In this document: positions 44,620 to 58,157 of the stretch, piece by piece | Layout of the letters: the number at the start of each line of letters is the position of its first letter | How positions within the stretch are numbered: position 1 is the stretch's first letter | Assembly (NCBI GenBank): GCA_963971425.1 | Contig: OZ020514.1 | Location: 28,570,602 to 28,634,601, forward strand | DNA length: 64,000 nucleotides | Source: Bryoerythrophyllum caledonicum | Taxonomy: Eukaryota > Streptophyta > Bryopsida > Pottiales > Pottiaceae | Direction of reading: 5' to 3' | Notes under the pieces: generated by a model | What the model saw: the letters and a program-made list of their open reading frames with translations, nothing else | Database searches by the model: none | Told to the model about the DNA's origin: nothing | Program-made: the position numbers and the translations under genes

Positions 44620-47493
44620 TTAATTGACTTGCTCAGAAATGGATGTTGAGTTGCTCCTCATGAGGCTTGCCTTAATGATTTCAACCTGCTCTAGAGATAT
44701 CTTTGCACTAGAACGCGAAGATTCTCTTGGGATCCTTGATTTCCATGCCGTGAGGAGGGGTTTTGTACTCTTCCAAACCTCCTCAAGGTGGTCATCAATC
44801 CTCGACCTCAAACTAACAGGGGCATCCCAACCCGCATAGCTTCTTTGGATGTGCGAATCGTGTGAGGTAGGACGGTAGTATTGTATGCGAAGTGAGTTCG
44901 GCCGCTTGGAGTCAGAATTAGGATTTTTCATTGCTCGAGCGATCCAAACAGGGCGCTCGTCTCCATCACAAGGCCTTGTAGTAAGAAAGTAGCCCGCAAA
45001 TACGTCCCGAGCGACTCGGAAGTAGGGGCAGGGCGATCACGAACGTGTCCAACAAAGGCATCATCCTCATTGGACTCCTCCCAAAGAACTCCCCCTTCCG
45101 TGAATTGGTCCTCGACAATCCGGTCAATTCGAATCGTAGGCCAAAATCCATCCTTCATGGATGGATTTTGACCAAATAACGCATCAATCATGGGTTCATT
45201 GAGTGAATCCTTTACCGCACCCGAACAGTAGCTCCGAGGCTCATACCCCCGATGAAATTCACCAGTAGCGTCCTGCCGCGACTGTTGCTCCCGATATGAA
45301 ATGAAACCCGACACGCCCTTCATCACTTCCTCAACATTCCGAATAGGACGAGGTTGCAAGGCAATTGGATCACCACGAGGCCACAAGGACCTTCCAATGG
45401 AATCCTCTTTCCACAACTTGATTCCCCCATCTCGCGGAAGCCAATCATCATTATGGCACAAAATCTTATACTTTAGCACCAAGCATCCATTACAATCAAC
45501 ATAGAATTTGAACTGGTGAGCCTTTGTGTGACCCCAAAGCGCTTCGTCTCCAACTAAAATTTCATTACTAATGACGGACTTGAAGTTTGGAACTTCTTCA
45601 ATAAGGTGCGGGACTGTTAGAAGTGCTTCAATCTCCATAAATGATTTCATCAGCAAAGGAACGGTAAGGAAGTTCTCCCTCTTCAATGCCAAACTCCATC
45701 GACCAAATAACGCATCAATGTCATCATGAGTGTGGCCAACTAGCATGAAATTCACACAAACCTCTCGAAAGATACCCTTCGCAACAAGAAGAGACCAGAA
45801 GCAGAAAACATATCTATTCTTATTGTCACTAACAACATTATCCACTTGCACATGCAAAATTGGAGGCAGAGGTTTGGTAGGAGTTGGGTTTCCAAAGTGA
45901 TCGGGTAGTGAAGGCACAGACGCATCCTTGGCACCGTGCAATACAGCACGGAACAACGCAGTCCTCCCGGATCCTTCAAACAACTTCCGACTAGATGCCT
46001 TTGGGGGTTGTTCCAAATCACGCAACAGCTTGGCAAAAGAAGCGACAATGTAATTGACATCATGCGGGTAAATATCTAAGCCATAATGAGCATAACAAAC
46101 GTCCCCATGACCATGTGCAAGCATTCCTGTGACCTAAATTGGTAATCGCGTAAGGCCGTCGTCATGCTTGATCTTGTGAGAAAGGGCACGCGAGGCAGTC
46201 TTCAAGTGATCCATCTTATCATGCATGATGGTGAGACATTCATCAAGCAATACCTAAGAGCGGTAACGATTGGAATAATACAACTCTCGATGGGCCATTG
46301 CGGAATCCAAGTAGGTGTTCAACTTTAGCTGCCATTCCAAAGCAGCCTGAGTTCCAAGCTGATGTAACTTCCTTTGGGTTTGGCAATCATCACAGAAAGA
46401 GCATCGTGCAAAATTATCTCCCGGCCATTTTGCATTGAAATGAGGAAAGTGGACATGTCTAATCTTATTGAGTCCAGAAATTGATATCGGTGGAAGTCCG
46501 CAATCTGCTAAATGAGAGACAAGCAGAGGGATTTGATCTTTCACTTGAAGTTCGAAGGTAGAACCTTAGCAACAGCCTTCTCACCAGACAGCAGTACTTG
46601 AGTCTTATGAGGCATGTGGTCGGCGTTCCTATTAAGGATGACTCGCAAAGCGGCAGTGGCGACGACTGTGTGATGTCTAGGTTTCTTCAAGCCAATATTA
46701 CCATGCGGTTGAGCAACAACACCAACAGCTGCGTCTCTCGCATACAAATAGAATGAGGTCTCGCAGATGCCCATGATGTGTTGCCAGGCAGCTGGGCAGA
46801 CGTCAATTCCTCCTAGGGTGACAATATTTCGACCACTGTTGTCAACACGGAGTTGTCTATGAACTTAATATGCCTCCTAAAAACCACTCTTGTGCCAAAG
46901 TACAAACGCATCCTCAAGACCTTAATCTTATCACAAGGATATAGTTGGACACAACTTCTAGAACAACAGGAGTTAGCGGCCACAGAGTTGATGGAGTCAT
47001 CTGAGAAGAGCCGGCTTGACTTCGACAAAGGAGATATCGGAGGATTTCTAAAGGAGCTCTCGTAAGAGCGGGTCCTGTCACCAAGGGGTTGGTTTCGCAT
47101 TGCCATTACACTATTGGAAGTCTCCCGTCGGTTGTGATGGAATAGACTGACGCCATTATAAAACACCCGCTCAATTGGCCATGCCTTCACGCAATATCGC
47201 CAATCATCCAGTGCTTCATCCAGAACATAAGTTCTTGATACTTGAATGGCAACATGTGTCTCACCTAATGGAGATGTTGATCCAGAAACATCAGATGACC
47301 AAAGGTTTCAAAGAAATTCATCACAAATGGTAACAGCGGTGATATTTTTCATTTCTACAATTTTCCCAACCCATTGACGGCGATGAAGAACTGCAAAATC
47401 AGGCAAGTCAGGGTCGAGAGGATTATTTTGGAATGAACCGCTATTGTTGGAATTGAATTCACCGATGAAGCTCGCAATGCTTGAACTCGCCAT
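44620..47493 (-). pseudogene. DUF7869-like, transposase-like gene
   Basis: Starts at the ATG at 47493 (MASSSIASFIGEF). A Cys-rich region (NSCCSRSCVQLYPCDKIKVLR near 47000) leads to GGIDVCPAAWQHIMGIC (about 46790), then CSFCDDCQTQRKLHQ (about 46400). The main domain (46124-44928) has LHVQVDNVVSDNKNRY, MLVGHTHDDIDALFGRW and LLMKSFM, which I recognise as the DUF7869 type. The acidic pairs look like an RNase H-fold active site, which is inference. In-frame stops at 47308 (TGA), 46254 and 46134 (TAG for likely Gln) do not shift the frame, but shifts do occur near 46840, 46550 and 44930. A C-terminal piece continues to 44620. Related genes are multi-copy in some streptophyte genomes, so a transposon origin is possible. 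Confidence 0.55.
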
Positions 47494-48031
47494 CTCAAAT
47501 CTGCCAGAGCATATAGAGACCGCATTAGTGTATCTGACGTAATAATCTGGTTCAATGGCGCATTCAGCTCGACTCGAGCTGATTGTGAATAGATAATGCA
47601 TGATTTGTCCATACTCCAAAGGATGAACTATGAGAGTGATGCCTCTTTAATTTCAGGGCAAGGAGGATGGAGAACTGAAGGATGCACATTGAGCTTGATT
47701 TGAGCATAATGTGCAAAGCAAAAACCATGTCCATATTCACACTAGTATTGAAGTGAACTGTACTCACTAATATACTACTGAAAACTTAATAGTGGCAGGA
47801 GATCAAATACGCAAATAATCAAAAGAATACAAATTAATTGTGCAACGAGAATAGCTGGCTAATCCCAGCTTCCAAGTACCAACGGAATTCCGGTGAATGA
47901 CCGGGTGCTCCCATTGTGCATATTCAACTCGATTCAAGAAGAATAAGCGACCGCAACATCCGATGAGCCCTCGAAGTTCAACCTACATTGTGCGGTTGCT
48001 TTCTATGGCGTTCTAGAGATGTCCTAACATC
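47494..48031. repeat. Spacer with palindrome copies
   Basis: Palindromes at 47565-47592 (CAGCTCGACTCGAGCTG core), 47686-47715 (degenerate) and about 47920-47950. No coding sequence. Confidence 0.7.
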
Positions 48032-48436
48032 GTACACAATCAGCTCGACTCGAGCTGAATGTGCAATTGGAATTGGATTTTTTCTTTTATTTTCCAAGTT
48101 CCTCAAGACATTTTGAGGTTGTTGTTATCCTTTTATCACATGATGCCCGAACCTTGTGCACAATCAGCTCGAATCGAGTTGAATGTGCAGCTGAAATTGC
48201 TCATGAACTCTGGCATTCTAAGTTCTAGAAACATTCTGAGTTTGCTACTCTACATTGATCACATGAAGTCCTCACACCACGCACATTCATCTCGAGTTGA
48301 GGTGAATGTGTAACTGAAATTGTTGTTGAACTCATGCCATCCTAGTTCAAGCAACACTCTTAGGGTGGCTGCTCTACATTGATCACATGATATCCTCATG
48401 ACCAGCACATTCAGCTCAACTCGAGCTGAATGTGCG
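48032..48436. repeat. Tandem repeat of about 122 bp, each with one palindrome
   Basis: Four palindromes start near 48035, 48158, 48281 and 48402. The sequence between them is related (for example CTACATTGATCACATGA in two units), so the whole unit was duplicated. The arms change together: the third reads CATCTCGAGTTGAGGTG and the fourth CAGCTCAACTCGAGCTG. Confidence 0.75.
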
Positions 48437-49237
48437 ACCGAGGTCCTTCCACTTTGTCGATAAGGTCATTTCGTATGCCGAAATATGCGGCGACATACGC
48501 GGAGACATGAAGTTTACAAGTTTTATGATACAATGTAGCAATTACGGTCATAACCACTGCAATGAACATAATGGTCCACAACATTGCACGACTTCGGTAC
48601 AAACGTCAACAACTATCCTGAAACACGATATTGAAAGTACGACACCCCAGTGAAAAGCAAATGTCAAGAGGGAGAGAAGATGGGAACTAATCATACTTGA
48701 CAAAGAGAACGTTTGTCAAACTGTTGTACGTGAAGTCAGAAAGAAATACCCTACTCATCCACGCGCCCAATGGCACCTTCCTGTGACCTCATAGCGACGC
48801 TTGAACAATGCATAATCTCATTGGAAAATTTCACACTCTATCACAGCGATGCAAATGCTAAGAACTCTACACCGACGTAGATGCTAATAACTCTAGAAGT
48901 AGGGAAACCAAAGGCCAACACAAACAATGTAAGACGTGCAGAGTCTCAACACGCAAAGCGAAGCAGAGAAAAGAGGAAGAAGAAGGAGTTTGAAGAGTGC
49001 GGCTGGTACTGAGAGAACCAACGTTAGTCCGGGAGCGACAGGAGAATGGTGTAGAAGATTAGGTGGGAAAGACTATTTTTGGACAGGGAAAGTAGGTGAC
49101 AAAAAAGTCTGCCTCAATTATTGCATCACATTATTCGAGGAATTGAAAATAGCTTTGTCCGTATATCGCAGGATGGATATCGGCGGTCCAAATCTCTGTA
49201 CTTTTTGTGGACGATTTATTGTTCGTTGTATGGGATT

Positions 49238-49350
49238 TCGGGTTCAGCGTTTAGGTTTAGGGTTTAGGGTTAGGATTCAGGATTAGGATTTATGATTAGG
49301 ATTTAGGGTTTGGAGTTTAGGGTAGGACTTTGGATTTACGGTTTAGGATT
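49238..49350 (+). repeat. Degenerate interstitial telomere-like repeat
   Basis: Repeated GTTTAGGGTTTAGGGTTAGGATT units, the plant TTTAGGG type with many changes. It may be a scar of break repair or a chance simple repeat. It supports a plant-lineage origin for the window. Confidence 0.7.
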
Positions 49351-52300
49351 TTCATAGTTTTGGTCTTTATGTGTATGGATTGTTATTAACATTCCTTCAT
49401 TTATTTAGATGTTTTGAATTGGTTTGCAATTCACTATAAAACATATTCATACCCATCTATAGTCACCGTGTACAATTATTTCAACTAATTGAACTAATGA
49501 CCTCAGGTTGAATTACAGTGTATAATTTGTCCATTTATGATTTTAATAAATATGCTATCCTGTTTTGTGTATAATTATTCACAACTTAGCCTAATGAACT
49601 TGGTTCATTTTATGTTTAAAAAATCGGTATTTATTACGTATATTGCATAACATGCATTAAGTTACATGATCAGGTTGCCAAATTATAGGGGCTATTGTTG
49701 TATGTTAACAATCTGAATACTAACCATAAACGTTGTAAAAACTTGACTTTTATTAAAGTAATTTATAGTAGAAATACAGTATTGAAAATAAGCAAATTTC
49801 CACATTTATATTCTCATTGTAAAATTATTTTAGATTTACATAATTAAAAATGATGTATTTAGAAATTCAATGATAGTGCATTTTTCATTGATGTGAACAA
49901 AGCACTAGGAAAAACACGTTCTACACTAAAATTAATCTTCAATATATGATGATTGCATTTACCTACTTAGATTTGTTATGGTATTTCAAATGAGCACTGT
50001 TCATTTTGATACCCTTGTATTGTATGTTAGGTGAATATTTTTTATTTGATATTTATCACGCTTATATCATTGATATAGGATGTTTCATAAAATATGTAAA
50101 AATTATTAAATTCCATTTGGATGTCAAAACAATTTTCCTTATTCATCAAACCTTCACTAGTTAAATTAGTAGTACATACCACGATTTCAAAATATAGATA
50201 TAATACACCCACTTCATATTATTGTAGTTGGTTTAAATAATAATAACTATAAATTATTGTACATATTTATTTTGTTCTAGAGAACCAAAGTTTTATAACT
50301 ATTTAAGTATGACATTAATAATGGCAGCATGAACATATTCCACTCAATGAACTCTAGTTAACTTATTCAATGCATTGATATATTACACAAATACAGAATT
50401 ACTCACATTGGTCATGTAATAGATCAAATAATGATACGAAATTATTATTCACACATAATGAACTATTATCAAAACACCTCATACTGATATTATTATTCAT
50501 TATTCATTAAAATAGTAATATGTTTTTTTCAAATTTGGTAGTGTCGTGTAAAGAAAGATCGATAACCACAACAGATCGAGAGTCCTAACCTGCATCAAAT
50601 ATACGAAAAACATACATAAAAAGAAGTACACATGATACATCCTGAAGGAACAAATATGAAATCAGTCACGTAGTCAAGCGTCTTGCACTCCACGAAGGAA
50701 GAATCAACAGGTGCAAGTAGTATAGAAGAATGCGGAGCCTTCACTAACGATAAACAATCACTTAACGCAATGGTAATCTCTAACACTCTCTAACTCACTT
50801 ACAAAGCTCGACTTGACAAAGGCATCGAGTCGAGGACGTGTGCGGCGCTATACGCACACGCATACAATCCTAATTGGATGAAAATCATCCACGTTTGAAT
50901 GCGATGCGCTGAAGTTTGCCCCACAACAGACGTAGATTAGTAACAAACGCTAAAACTACGATACAAAGAGGCCCTCCACGCCACATCCTGTGACATTAGT
51001 ACTTCTTAAATTTTATCTAGTTTTGATGTAGTAAGGTGCACTTTACAAAGGTAGTGTAAGTCTTGTGTTGCCAAAAATCTTTTCTAAAACAAAGATGAAA
51101 TGATTTAAATGCATCAGGCTTCTCTATGCTAATACTCTATAAGTAAAAATTCTTCTTGATATTTTCCTAATAAAAGTTAGTTGAAATTCGCAATTAAATG
51201 ATACCTTTGTAATTTCATAGATATGATGGCCTTAGATCATACTGCATTGAAGACATAATATAGTGTTTTCTTTGGTTATGAGTGAAGTCAATAATATTTG
51301 AAACAACAATTAAAAAGATAGAAACCATGATATTCAAATATCCCGAGGAATAGTCATCATGTTTCTTTAGGAAAACAAATTTGTTTACATTTGCAATGTC
51401 GTTACTTTATTAAGTTTCAATTAAAATGTTGTATCTTAACCATTCAAGGTTTGCGAAGCGACATTGTGGTTGCAACACATGATGTTTTGTTTATTAAGCA
51501 TACAAGGTGTTTGAATGGATGGATGAAATTGATACAAAAGCTTGCATGAGTATGTGTAGCGATCCAAAGATACAAAGATATTCAAGTGTATATTGCTACT
51601 ATATCTTTGACAACGTGTGTGAGAAGTTGAAAAAGCAACACTTGATCTATTTGGCGAGGAACTTTAGAGTTTTGGGTGTATATATATCGGATTGTCCTCT
51701 TATTAGAAGATGTTAAATGATTTTTTTAAAACTAAAAATGTGATATCTTATTCAATATTGAATTATTAAATATTACATTGCGGTTAAATATATATTTTGC
51801 GTTAACTACAATGACTAAAAATCTACGACAGGTAAGTTAACATGAATTTTATGTTAATTTGATAATATTCAATCAATTAACAATAATCAAAGTAATGGTG
51901 AATTAAAAGAGATTTCAAGTTTACGACAAGGAAATGGAAAAAATAGTATATATTGATTTATAATAGGCCTTAAAACTCAAAGACAAATTGAGGCGATAAA
52001 ATACGTGGTACTAGAAATCAAAGAATATGTGGTGATTAAATTTCAAGGATGAATACCAATTTATGTTTATGATGTCTCTCAAAGGTCACAAGTTTAGGTG
52101 TGACTAGCAGTTGGCACTTGCTCTGGAACGCACCAGTTCAACTATTTTAATGTATTTTTTTAATCACAAAATATAAAAAAGAAAGGTAACAACAATCTAC
52201 ATAAAATATAAATATGTCTTTGAAACCTATGCATGCATTTTAATAATTAAATAGAATAGAGTAGAAGAAAATAAATTAGGTTTTAGATTTTTTTCATTTT

Positions 52301-52915
52301 AACATTGGATTTCATAAACGTTATGAAAGTCAAATTTGTAATCAAGAGTTTCAAATTTATTTTGGATAAAAACAAATTGCAACACACAAATGCAAATTTG
52401 ACACACACACGAACTCAACTTGCAATCTCACCTCAAAACTTCTTATTTCAATCTCCACAACTCGAATATGCAATTTTGCAACTTCAACTTTGTATGCCAA
52501 CCTCCAAGATCACAACTCCAACTTCACAACATTTTCACTCCAAGTTTAGAACTCATAATTTACAATTCAATCTTTTAGTGCTTAACTCAGAAATAATATT
52601 TTGAACGACAAATTACAATGATGATGAAGAGCACAAATTGCAACACACAAATGCAAATTTGTCACACCCCAAAACTCAAGCCAATGCATTGCTACGCAAT
52701 AGTCCAACCATATTAATGTTGTTTTAATATTATGATTGAGGAGCTTGGATGTGTGGGGCAAGTGGTGGATGAAAAGGTTTCCCCACGGTTGAAGGACCCG
52801 TGGGGAAGGTCACCTATGACCGTGCGCATGAGTTGACGCGTTGGGTAGAAAAGTGAGGTCATGTGTTCTAGGTTTTGTTTCTGCTTGTGTTGTTGGTGAT
52901 TGTTGTGTTGAAGGT
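49351..52915. other. AT-rich non-coding region
   Basis: About 3.5 kb of AT-rich sequence with no reading frame above chance length and no recognisable domain. No palindrome copies are found here. Nothing else stands out. Confidence 0.6.
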
Positions 52916-53160
52916 ATGTGAGAGAGAGAGCACGTATTTTAGAGTTGTGCGAGTCTGTGAGGGTTTTTGTGCGTGTGAGTGAGTGTGTGAGTTGCATGTA
53001 TGCGCGTATTTTAGAGTTGTGCGTGTGTGTGCGTATGTGAGTGTGTGAGTGTGTGAGTTGTGCCTGTGTGAGTGTGCGCGTGTGCGTGTGTGAGGGTTGT
53101 ACGAGTGTGTAGGTTTTTGCGTGCGTGAGTTTGTCATTAGGTTTTGTGTTGTGTGAGGTG
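52915..53160 (+). repeat. GTGTGA-type microsatellite
   Basis: Degenerate GT/GTGA repeats (GTGTGAGTGTGTGAG type). The long open frames on both strands here are products of the simple repeat. Confidence 0.85.
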
Positions 53161-53439
53161 TGTTTGCGATAGGAGAGTGCGGTTGAGAGATTGTTATTAT
53201 GCTAGGGTTTCTGTGAGGATAGTTTGTTGTGAGGGTTAGCATATTCATAGTGTGTGGTTGCGCGCGTCTGTGTTTGTGAGAGACGTTTGTTGCAAACGTA
53301 TCTGTGTCAATAGTGCGGGACTGTGCGCGGACTCCTTTGCGCATAGTGTGTGGAGCGAGCGGGAGCAGTTCAGGACAGAAAGTTCTGACCTTGGAGTGAG
53401 AAATTCGAAGCGAACTGGTAAGTTCGAACCCGATTCAAT

Positions 53440-53576
53440 TTTTTGTGTATGTTTGAGTTTTGTATATGTTTCAGTTTCGTGTTTGAGTTTATGTTTGATT
53501 TCGTGTTTTCCTGTATGTTTGAGTTCGTGTTTAAGTTTGAATTTATGTTTCAGTTCGTGTCCTGTTATTTTCCAAT
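53440..53576 (+). repeat. Short degenerate TTTGAGTTCGTG repeats
   Basis: About ten units of roughly 12 bp such as GTTTGAGTTTAT and GTTTCAGTTCGT. The open frame over it is repeat-driven. Confidence 0.65.
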
Positions 53577-53945
53577 CGTAGTAGTAGAATTTTGTGATGA
53601 ACGCTGTGATATCAGCTAATTGTATGTGAATGGTTTCATTTTCTTTGTTTATGTTTGATTTTGTGTTCTTGTTGAATTTGTGATTGAACTAATTTTGTGT
53701 TGATGTTGATTTCGTGTTGTTGTCATTTTTTCTATCATAGTAGTAGAATTCTGTGATGAAAGCTGTGATTTCAGCTCATTGTATTTGAATCGATTCATTT
53801 TTTTGGTTTATGTTTGATTTTGTGTTGTAATTGAGTTTGTGATTCAACTGATTTTGTGTTGATGTTCATTTCATGTTGCTGTGGCATTTCTATCATAGTA
53901 GTAGAATTCTGTAACAAACCATGTGATTTTAGCTATTTGAATCTA
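53577..53945 (+). repeat. Tandem repeat of about 158 bp, 2.3 copies
   Basis: Units starting CRTAGTAGTAGAATTYTGT occur at 53577, 53736 and 53894. Unit lengths are 159 and 158 bp. Confidence 0.85.
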
Positions 53946-54059
53946 TGCGTTTACAATGCGTAGGTGCTGAGATTGAGCAATCGGTGTTTTTCTTCACATG
54001 AAGAAATGTTGCACACTAGGTAAGCATTTTCATCTCCGAAATCAATGACTTCCATATGG

Positions 54060-54810
54060 TTACATGCATAATCAGCTCGACTCGAGCTGATTATGCACAA
54101 TTCTAGATACGGGAGCATTGAAAATAGGATACAGGGATGGTAGATTCAGCTCGTTTTGAACTAATTGTGTACTAAAATAGTAAAATTAACCAATGGTTGA
54201 GAAGTTAAGCTAGCCATACATGTGGCCAAACGAACAAAAATACAAGTAATATATCACACGATAGATTTGCATGAATATCTTAACTAAAACCACCATGACA
54301 GTTGGTAATCTAAACAATAAACCATAAAATGCGACCCGCTGATTGCATGTTTAGCTCGATCCGAGTTAAATGTGCATAATACGAAGGACTACGGCATTAT
54401 TCAAAAATATTAACAGACTGCAATCAAAAGCATCAGACCACTGCATCCGCAAACAAAAGTTTTGGATTCAACTCAAACGGAGTTGGATATGAATGTCGAC
54501 ATTGTGCTCACATATGACTATCTAAGAGTGTGAAAGCCAAACCTCTGGAAAAAAAATACGATTATTAACTTAACAATACAGTCGAATGAGTGTTAATCGT
54601 AAAATCACCTTGAGATTAATAATCTAAACAGTAGACCATATAATAAAATCCTCTTCTTGCACATTTAGCTTGACCCGAGCTGAATGTGCATGAAAGAAAG
54701 TCCTTTTTATTAATAAAAAATAAAAAGACACAACAGAGAAAAGCAGCATTACACTGAATCCAAAAACGGAAATTACAAATTCAACTCAAACCGAGATGAA
54801 TATGAATGTT
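54060..54810. repeat. Palindrome cluster (six copies)
   Basis: Copies at 54066-54096 (perfect 14-bp arms around ACT), 54143, 54347, 54470, 54659 and 54777. Several show paired or wobble-compatible arm changes, for example ATTTAGCTTG against CGAGCTGAAT at 54659. They lie upstream of the next gene, possibly in its introns. Confidence 0.75.
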
Positions 54811-56252
54811 AACATTGTATACAGAGATGCCAATTTGAAGTTGTAAAACGAAAGAGAATCTGACATTGTAAAATTGAATCCTACAGTGAGGTCAATGAGC
54901 TCTTTGCGCTGCTCGATAGATTCTACGCGCCTTCCAACGTCGCAATTGAATCAGATGACGGGAACGACTCTTCAATGGGACCATTCCATGAAATTTTAGA
55001 ACCCCAACGGCATGAGAGGTGGTCCTTAGAGAACGCCCCAACAACAAACACCTTGGCCCTGGTATACAAATGGGCGGGCGAAGAAAATTACCTTCCACCT
55101 GCGTTGTTAGACCTGATCCTTGACGTGGACCACTAGGACAAACGGATTGTACTGAAGTGTCAATCAGAAACGACCTTGAAATTCGTATACTGCATTCTGA
55201 TTGACAGCACCACCCAGTTCTTCAGCCTCGTTCTGCTGCTATCCAGTTTCGAGGACACAATCTTCACGACGATGCTGAAAGGACTTGAAGAGTTGTAGGA
55301 TCCAAAAATTTGGGTCACGCCGAATGGACTATTACTGCGTGCAAAAAGCATTGACTTCAAAGCTGCAGACTGAAGTTTTCTAGTCATTGACAATGAAACA
55401 CGGAACTTCTCAACCTCAATGGAGCCAGGTGAAGCTTCTCTCAGAACTGAGAGTCAACCGAATATCAGTCAAGGCTCGACTAGGAGGACCTCACACCCAA
55501 GCGGAAGTAACCTACGCGGCTCACGTCTCAAAGAGGATGCGAAGCCGAAACAACCTAGGCGTTTAGCTGCCACTGACACTCAGCGCTTGAAACCAGCGTG
55601 TGGACAGGAGAAACCCCTAGCAGTAACACAGAGCAATTTGGAGGTCAGCATAGCTTCTGTGATGACTAGTATACCAACGGAGCTGCCGTCGGGCGATACC
55701 ATTGACTACGAAAATGCCACGGCCTTGTACGAGAAGTTCTGGGCGGACTGCCAAGACTGCTTCGTCTTCCCAAACCAAGCCAAGCTTGAGATCGACATCA
55801 ACCAAATGTCAAATGCTCCTGTTGACTAGACCATGGAGCAGAAGGGCGTGCAGTCCATGGAGAACTACCTGATAAATATGCCAGGCAAGTCCGCCAAACA
55901 ATCATTGTGCGTGATTCCCGACACACCTATAGAGCCTACAGGTGATTGGGAAGATATCCGGAAGATGAACTTCAAGATCATCAACGGACAGCACAGTGTT
56001 GCGGCGAGTAAGGCAATGATCGCTAAGAAGAAGGTGCCGGAGACAATCCTTCGCCACTTCCGAACGTGAGACTGCTTTGTGGTGTGGTCTTTGGACAAGG
56101 AGAAGCTGAGAAGAATTTCAGCGTTCTATAACCGCGTCAACCACTTCTCAATTTTCAAGCCGTCCTCACCGCCCGACCGATCTAGCTCAATCTGGGGCGT
56201 CCAACACCACCCAAGCCACAGAATACTCCCGGTGGTCGTGGTCGCAATTCCC

Positions 56253-56500
56253 TGAAAGAAGTACAGGGTTAGATGTCCACATTCAGCTCGAGTTGAGCTG
56301 ATTATGAATATGTTAGTTTCCATCATTCTTGTTTACATGTTGAACTGTTCTAATGCTTACTCTTCAGATGCAAATGTTAGCTAGTAAGATAGATTTATTC
56401 ATATTTTTGACATACATGTTCAGCTCGACTCGAGCTGAACATGCTTTGAAGTGCATGCAGTTTAGTTTCCGGAATCTGACATGTTATTATGAAATAGCAG
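56253..56500 (+). repeat. Intron 1 of gene G with two palindromes
   Basis: Palindromes at about 56281-56308 and 56415-56443; the latter has perfect CATGTTCAGCTCG/CGAGCTGAACATG arms. The intron ends at TAGCAG before 56501. The donor is less certain. Confidence 0.6.
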
Positions 56501-57856
56501 GAATTCATCGAAGCAGTTCAGCTTCGGTTTGCATGTATCGATGTGAACTCAAATATAAGGTCGGCTGGAAAAAACAATAAGAGCGATGCTCTTGACCTTT
56601 ACAACGAAGTGAAGATCATCACGAGTTCTAACGACACTTATGCTGTCTAGAGCGAGTTCATATTGTCATACGCGCAGGGCGAGCTGATTGATGTCAACTC
56701 AGCAGACCTCCGCAAGATGAAGGACAAGTCATCTTGGAAAGCTACAAAGGATGGCGTGCTCAATCGGGAATTCTTCAAGTGGCTCGGCAACATGTTGGAG
56801 TCCGATCACTCGAAAATGCTTCTACACATCCTGAATCGCAGCAAAGAAAAGCGGACGCAGCAATGGCCAAAGCTGGTGATCAAGCAGCCTACTTCAGTGC
56901 TCAAGAGCTGCTACACTGTGAAAGAGTGGGTTGAGCGACGCAAGAGAAAGCAGCTAGTCGGGAGGGAGTTGTGCAGAATCTAACCCTCCCTTGCTTTCTT
57001 TGACGCCGTAGGAATCTTTAGACCGGACCGCTGGAAGCAGTTCAAGAAGGATTACTTTGTCTTGTCAGTGACGATGCGCGTCCTGCTTGAGCAACCGAGG
57101 GAGATCTTCTTCACAGAAGGGAAGATGCTTAGGAGCAAGAACAAGAAGGCTGAAGAGCTCTCTCCCTACGCGAAGGTCTTCTTCAAACAGTTTTTGGAGA
57201 AGCGGTCCAGCTTCATGAAGTATGTTGGGTCAGCATTTCTCCAGAAGTTCAATGAGGCAACAAATACGCTCGGATAGTGGCCCGCAGACTCTTGGCCAAC
57301 AGATTCACCTGTACAACTAAAGGTGATCGACTTCCGCTTCCTCCCAGGTTATACGTGGAGGGCGACAACCAGGGTGCTAAACCCTTTCTTCACAAACTTC
57401 ATGAAGATGTTGAAGAGTGGAGGAATGTCGGTCCTCACGCAACCAGAGGTCTGGATTAGGATATGCGGTGACCATGAGGCCGAGGTCAAAGCGTTTGCTA
57501 AGCTTGCAAATTCTCCGTGGGTCAAACATTACGAGAAGTGCGCGACGTCTTATGCTCAGGGGAAGTACGTGCGCTTTGGCGATGTTGCGGTAGGCAGTAA
57601 GCCATCAAAGGAGCCTGTCAGGATGATTTGGATCACCTAGAAGGCTAGGATTGAGTACATTGGAGCTTGCGACGAGTCCAAGTCACCGAATCATGGCGCC
57701 AATGATAAGATTCGCAAGTACCGGGAGCTGAATTTATGCGTGAACAATGGAGAGTTCACGATGGAGTTCTACTTCCAGATACTTGGAATGTTGTGCAAGC
57801 GTAGTGATGTCGTCTTTTCAGCGTTTGGCGGATGGAAAATCCTTATTGCGGCAGTG

Positions 57857-58157
57857 GTAAGTGCTTCTGAATTTTTCTTATTTTGTCGCTGCTGTCTACC
57901 GTATCATTCTATTGTCAAATCAACTCGACTCAAGTTGAACATACGACGTGGTTTCATGTGCTGCATGATTAGCTCAACTCGATTTGAACATGAAGCGTCG
58001 ATTCAAGTGCTGCATGATTAGCTCGACTCGACTTGAACATGCAGCGTGGATTCAAGTGCTGCATGTTCAGCTTGACTCGAGCTGATTCTGCTAGGCCGTT
58101 GCCTTGTCATTGAGTTCTTACATCTGTCTGAAATGTCTACAGCTAAACGCTCTATAG
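57857..58157 (+). repeat. Intron 2 of gene G with four palindromes
   Basis: Donor GTAAGT at 57857, acceptor CTATAG ending at 58157. Palindromes lie at about 57914, 57962, 58013 and 58062, the first spacings near 50 bp, in a local tandem unit (GTGCTGCATGATTAGCTC). Confidence 0.7.

Noticed and set aside
49351-52900. Small frames such as 51507-51716 and 52305-52604
   Set aside because: Chance length for AT-rich DNA with no motif or homologue in the window.
52868-53581. Open frames of 109-158 codons on both strands
   Set aside because: They follow the GT microsatellite and TTTGAGTTCGTG repeats; the composition is that of simple sequence.
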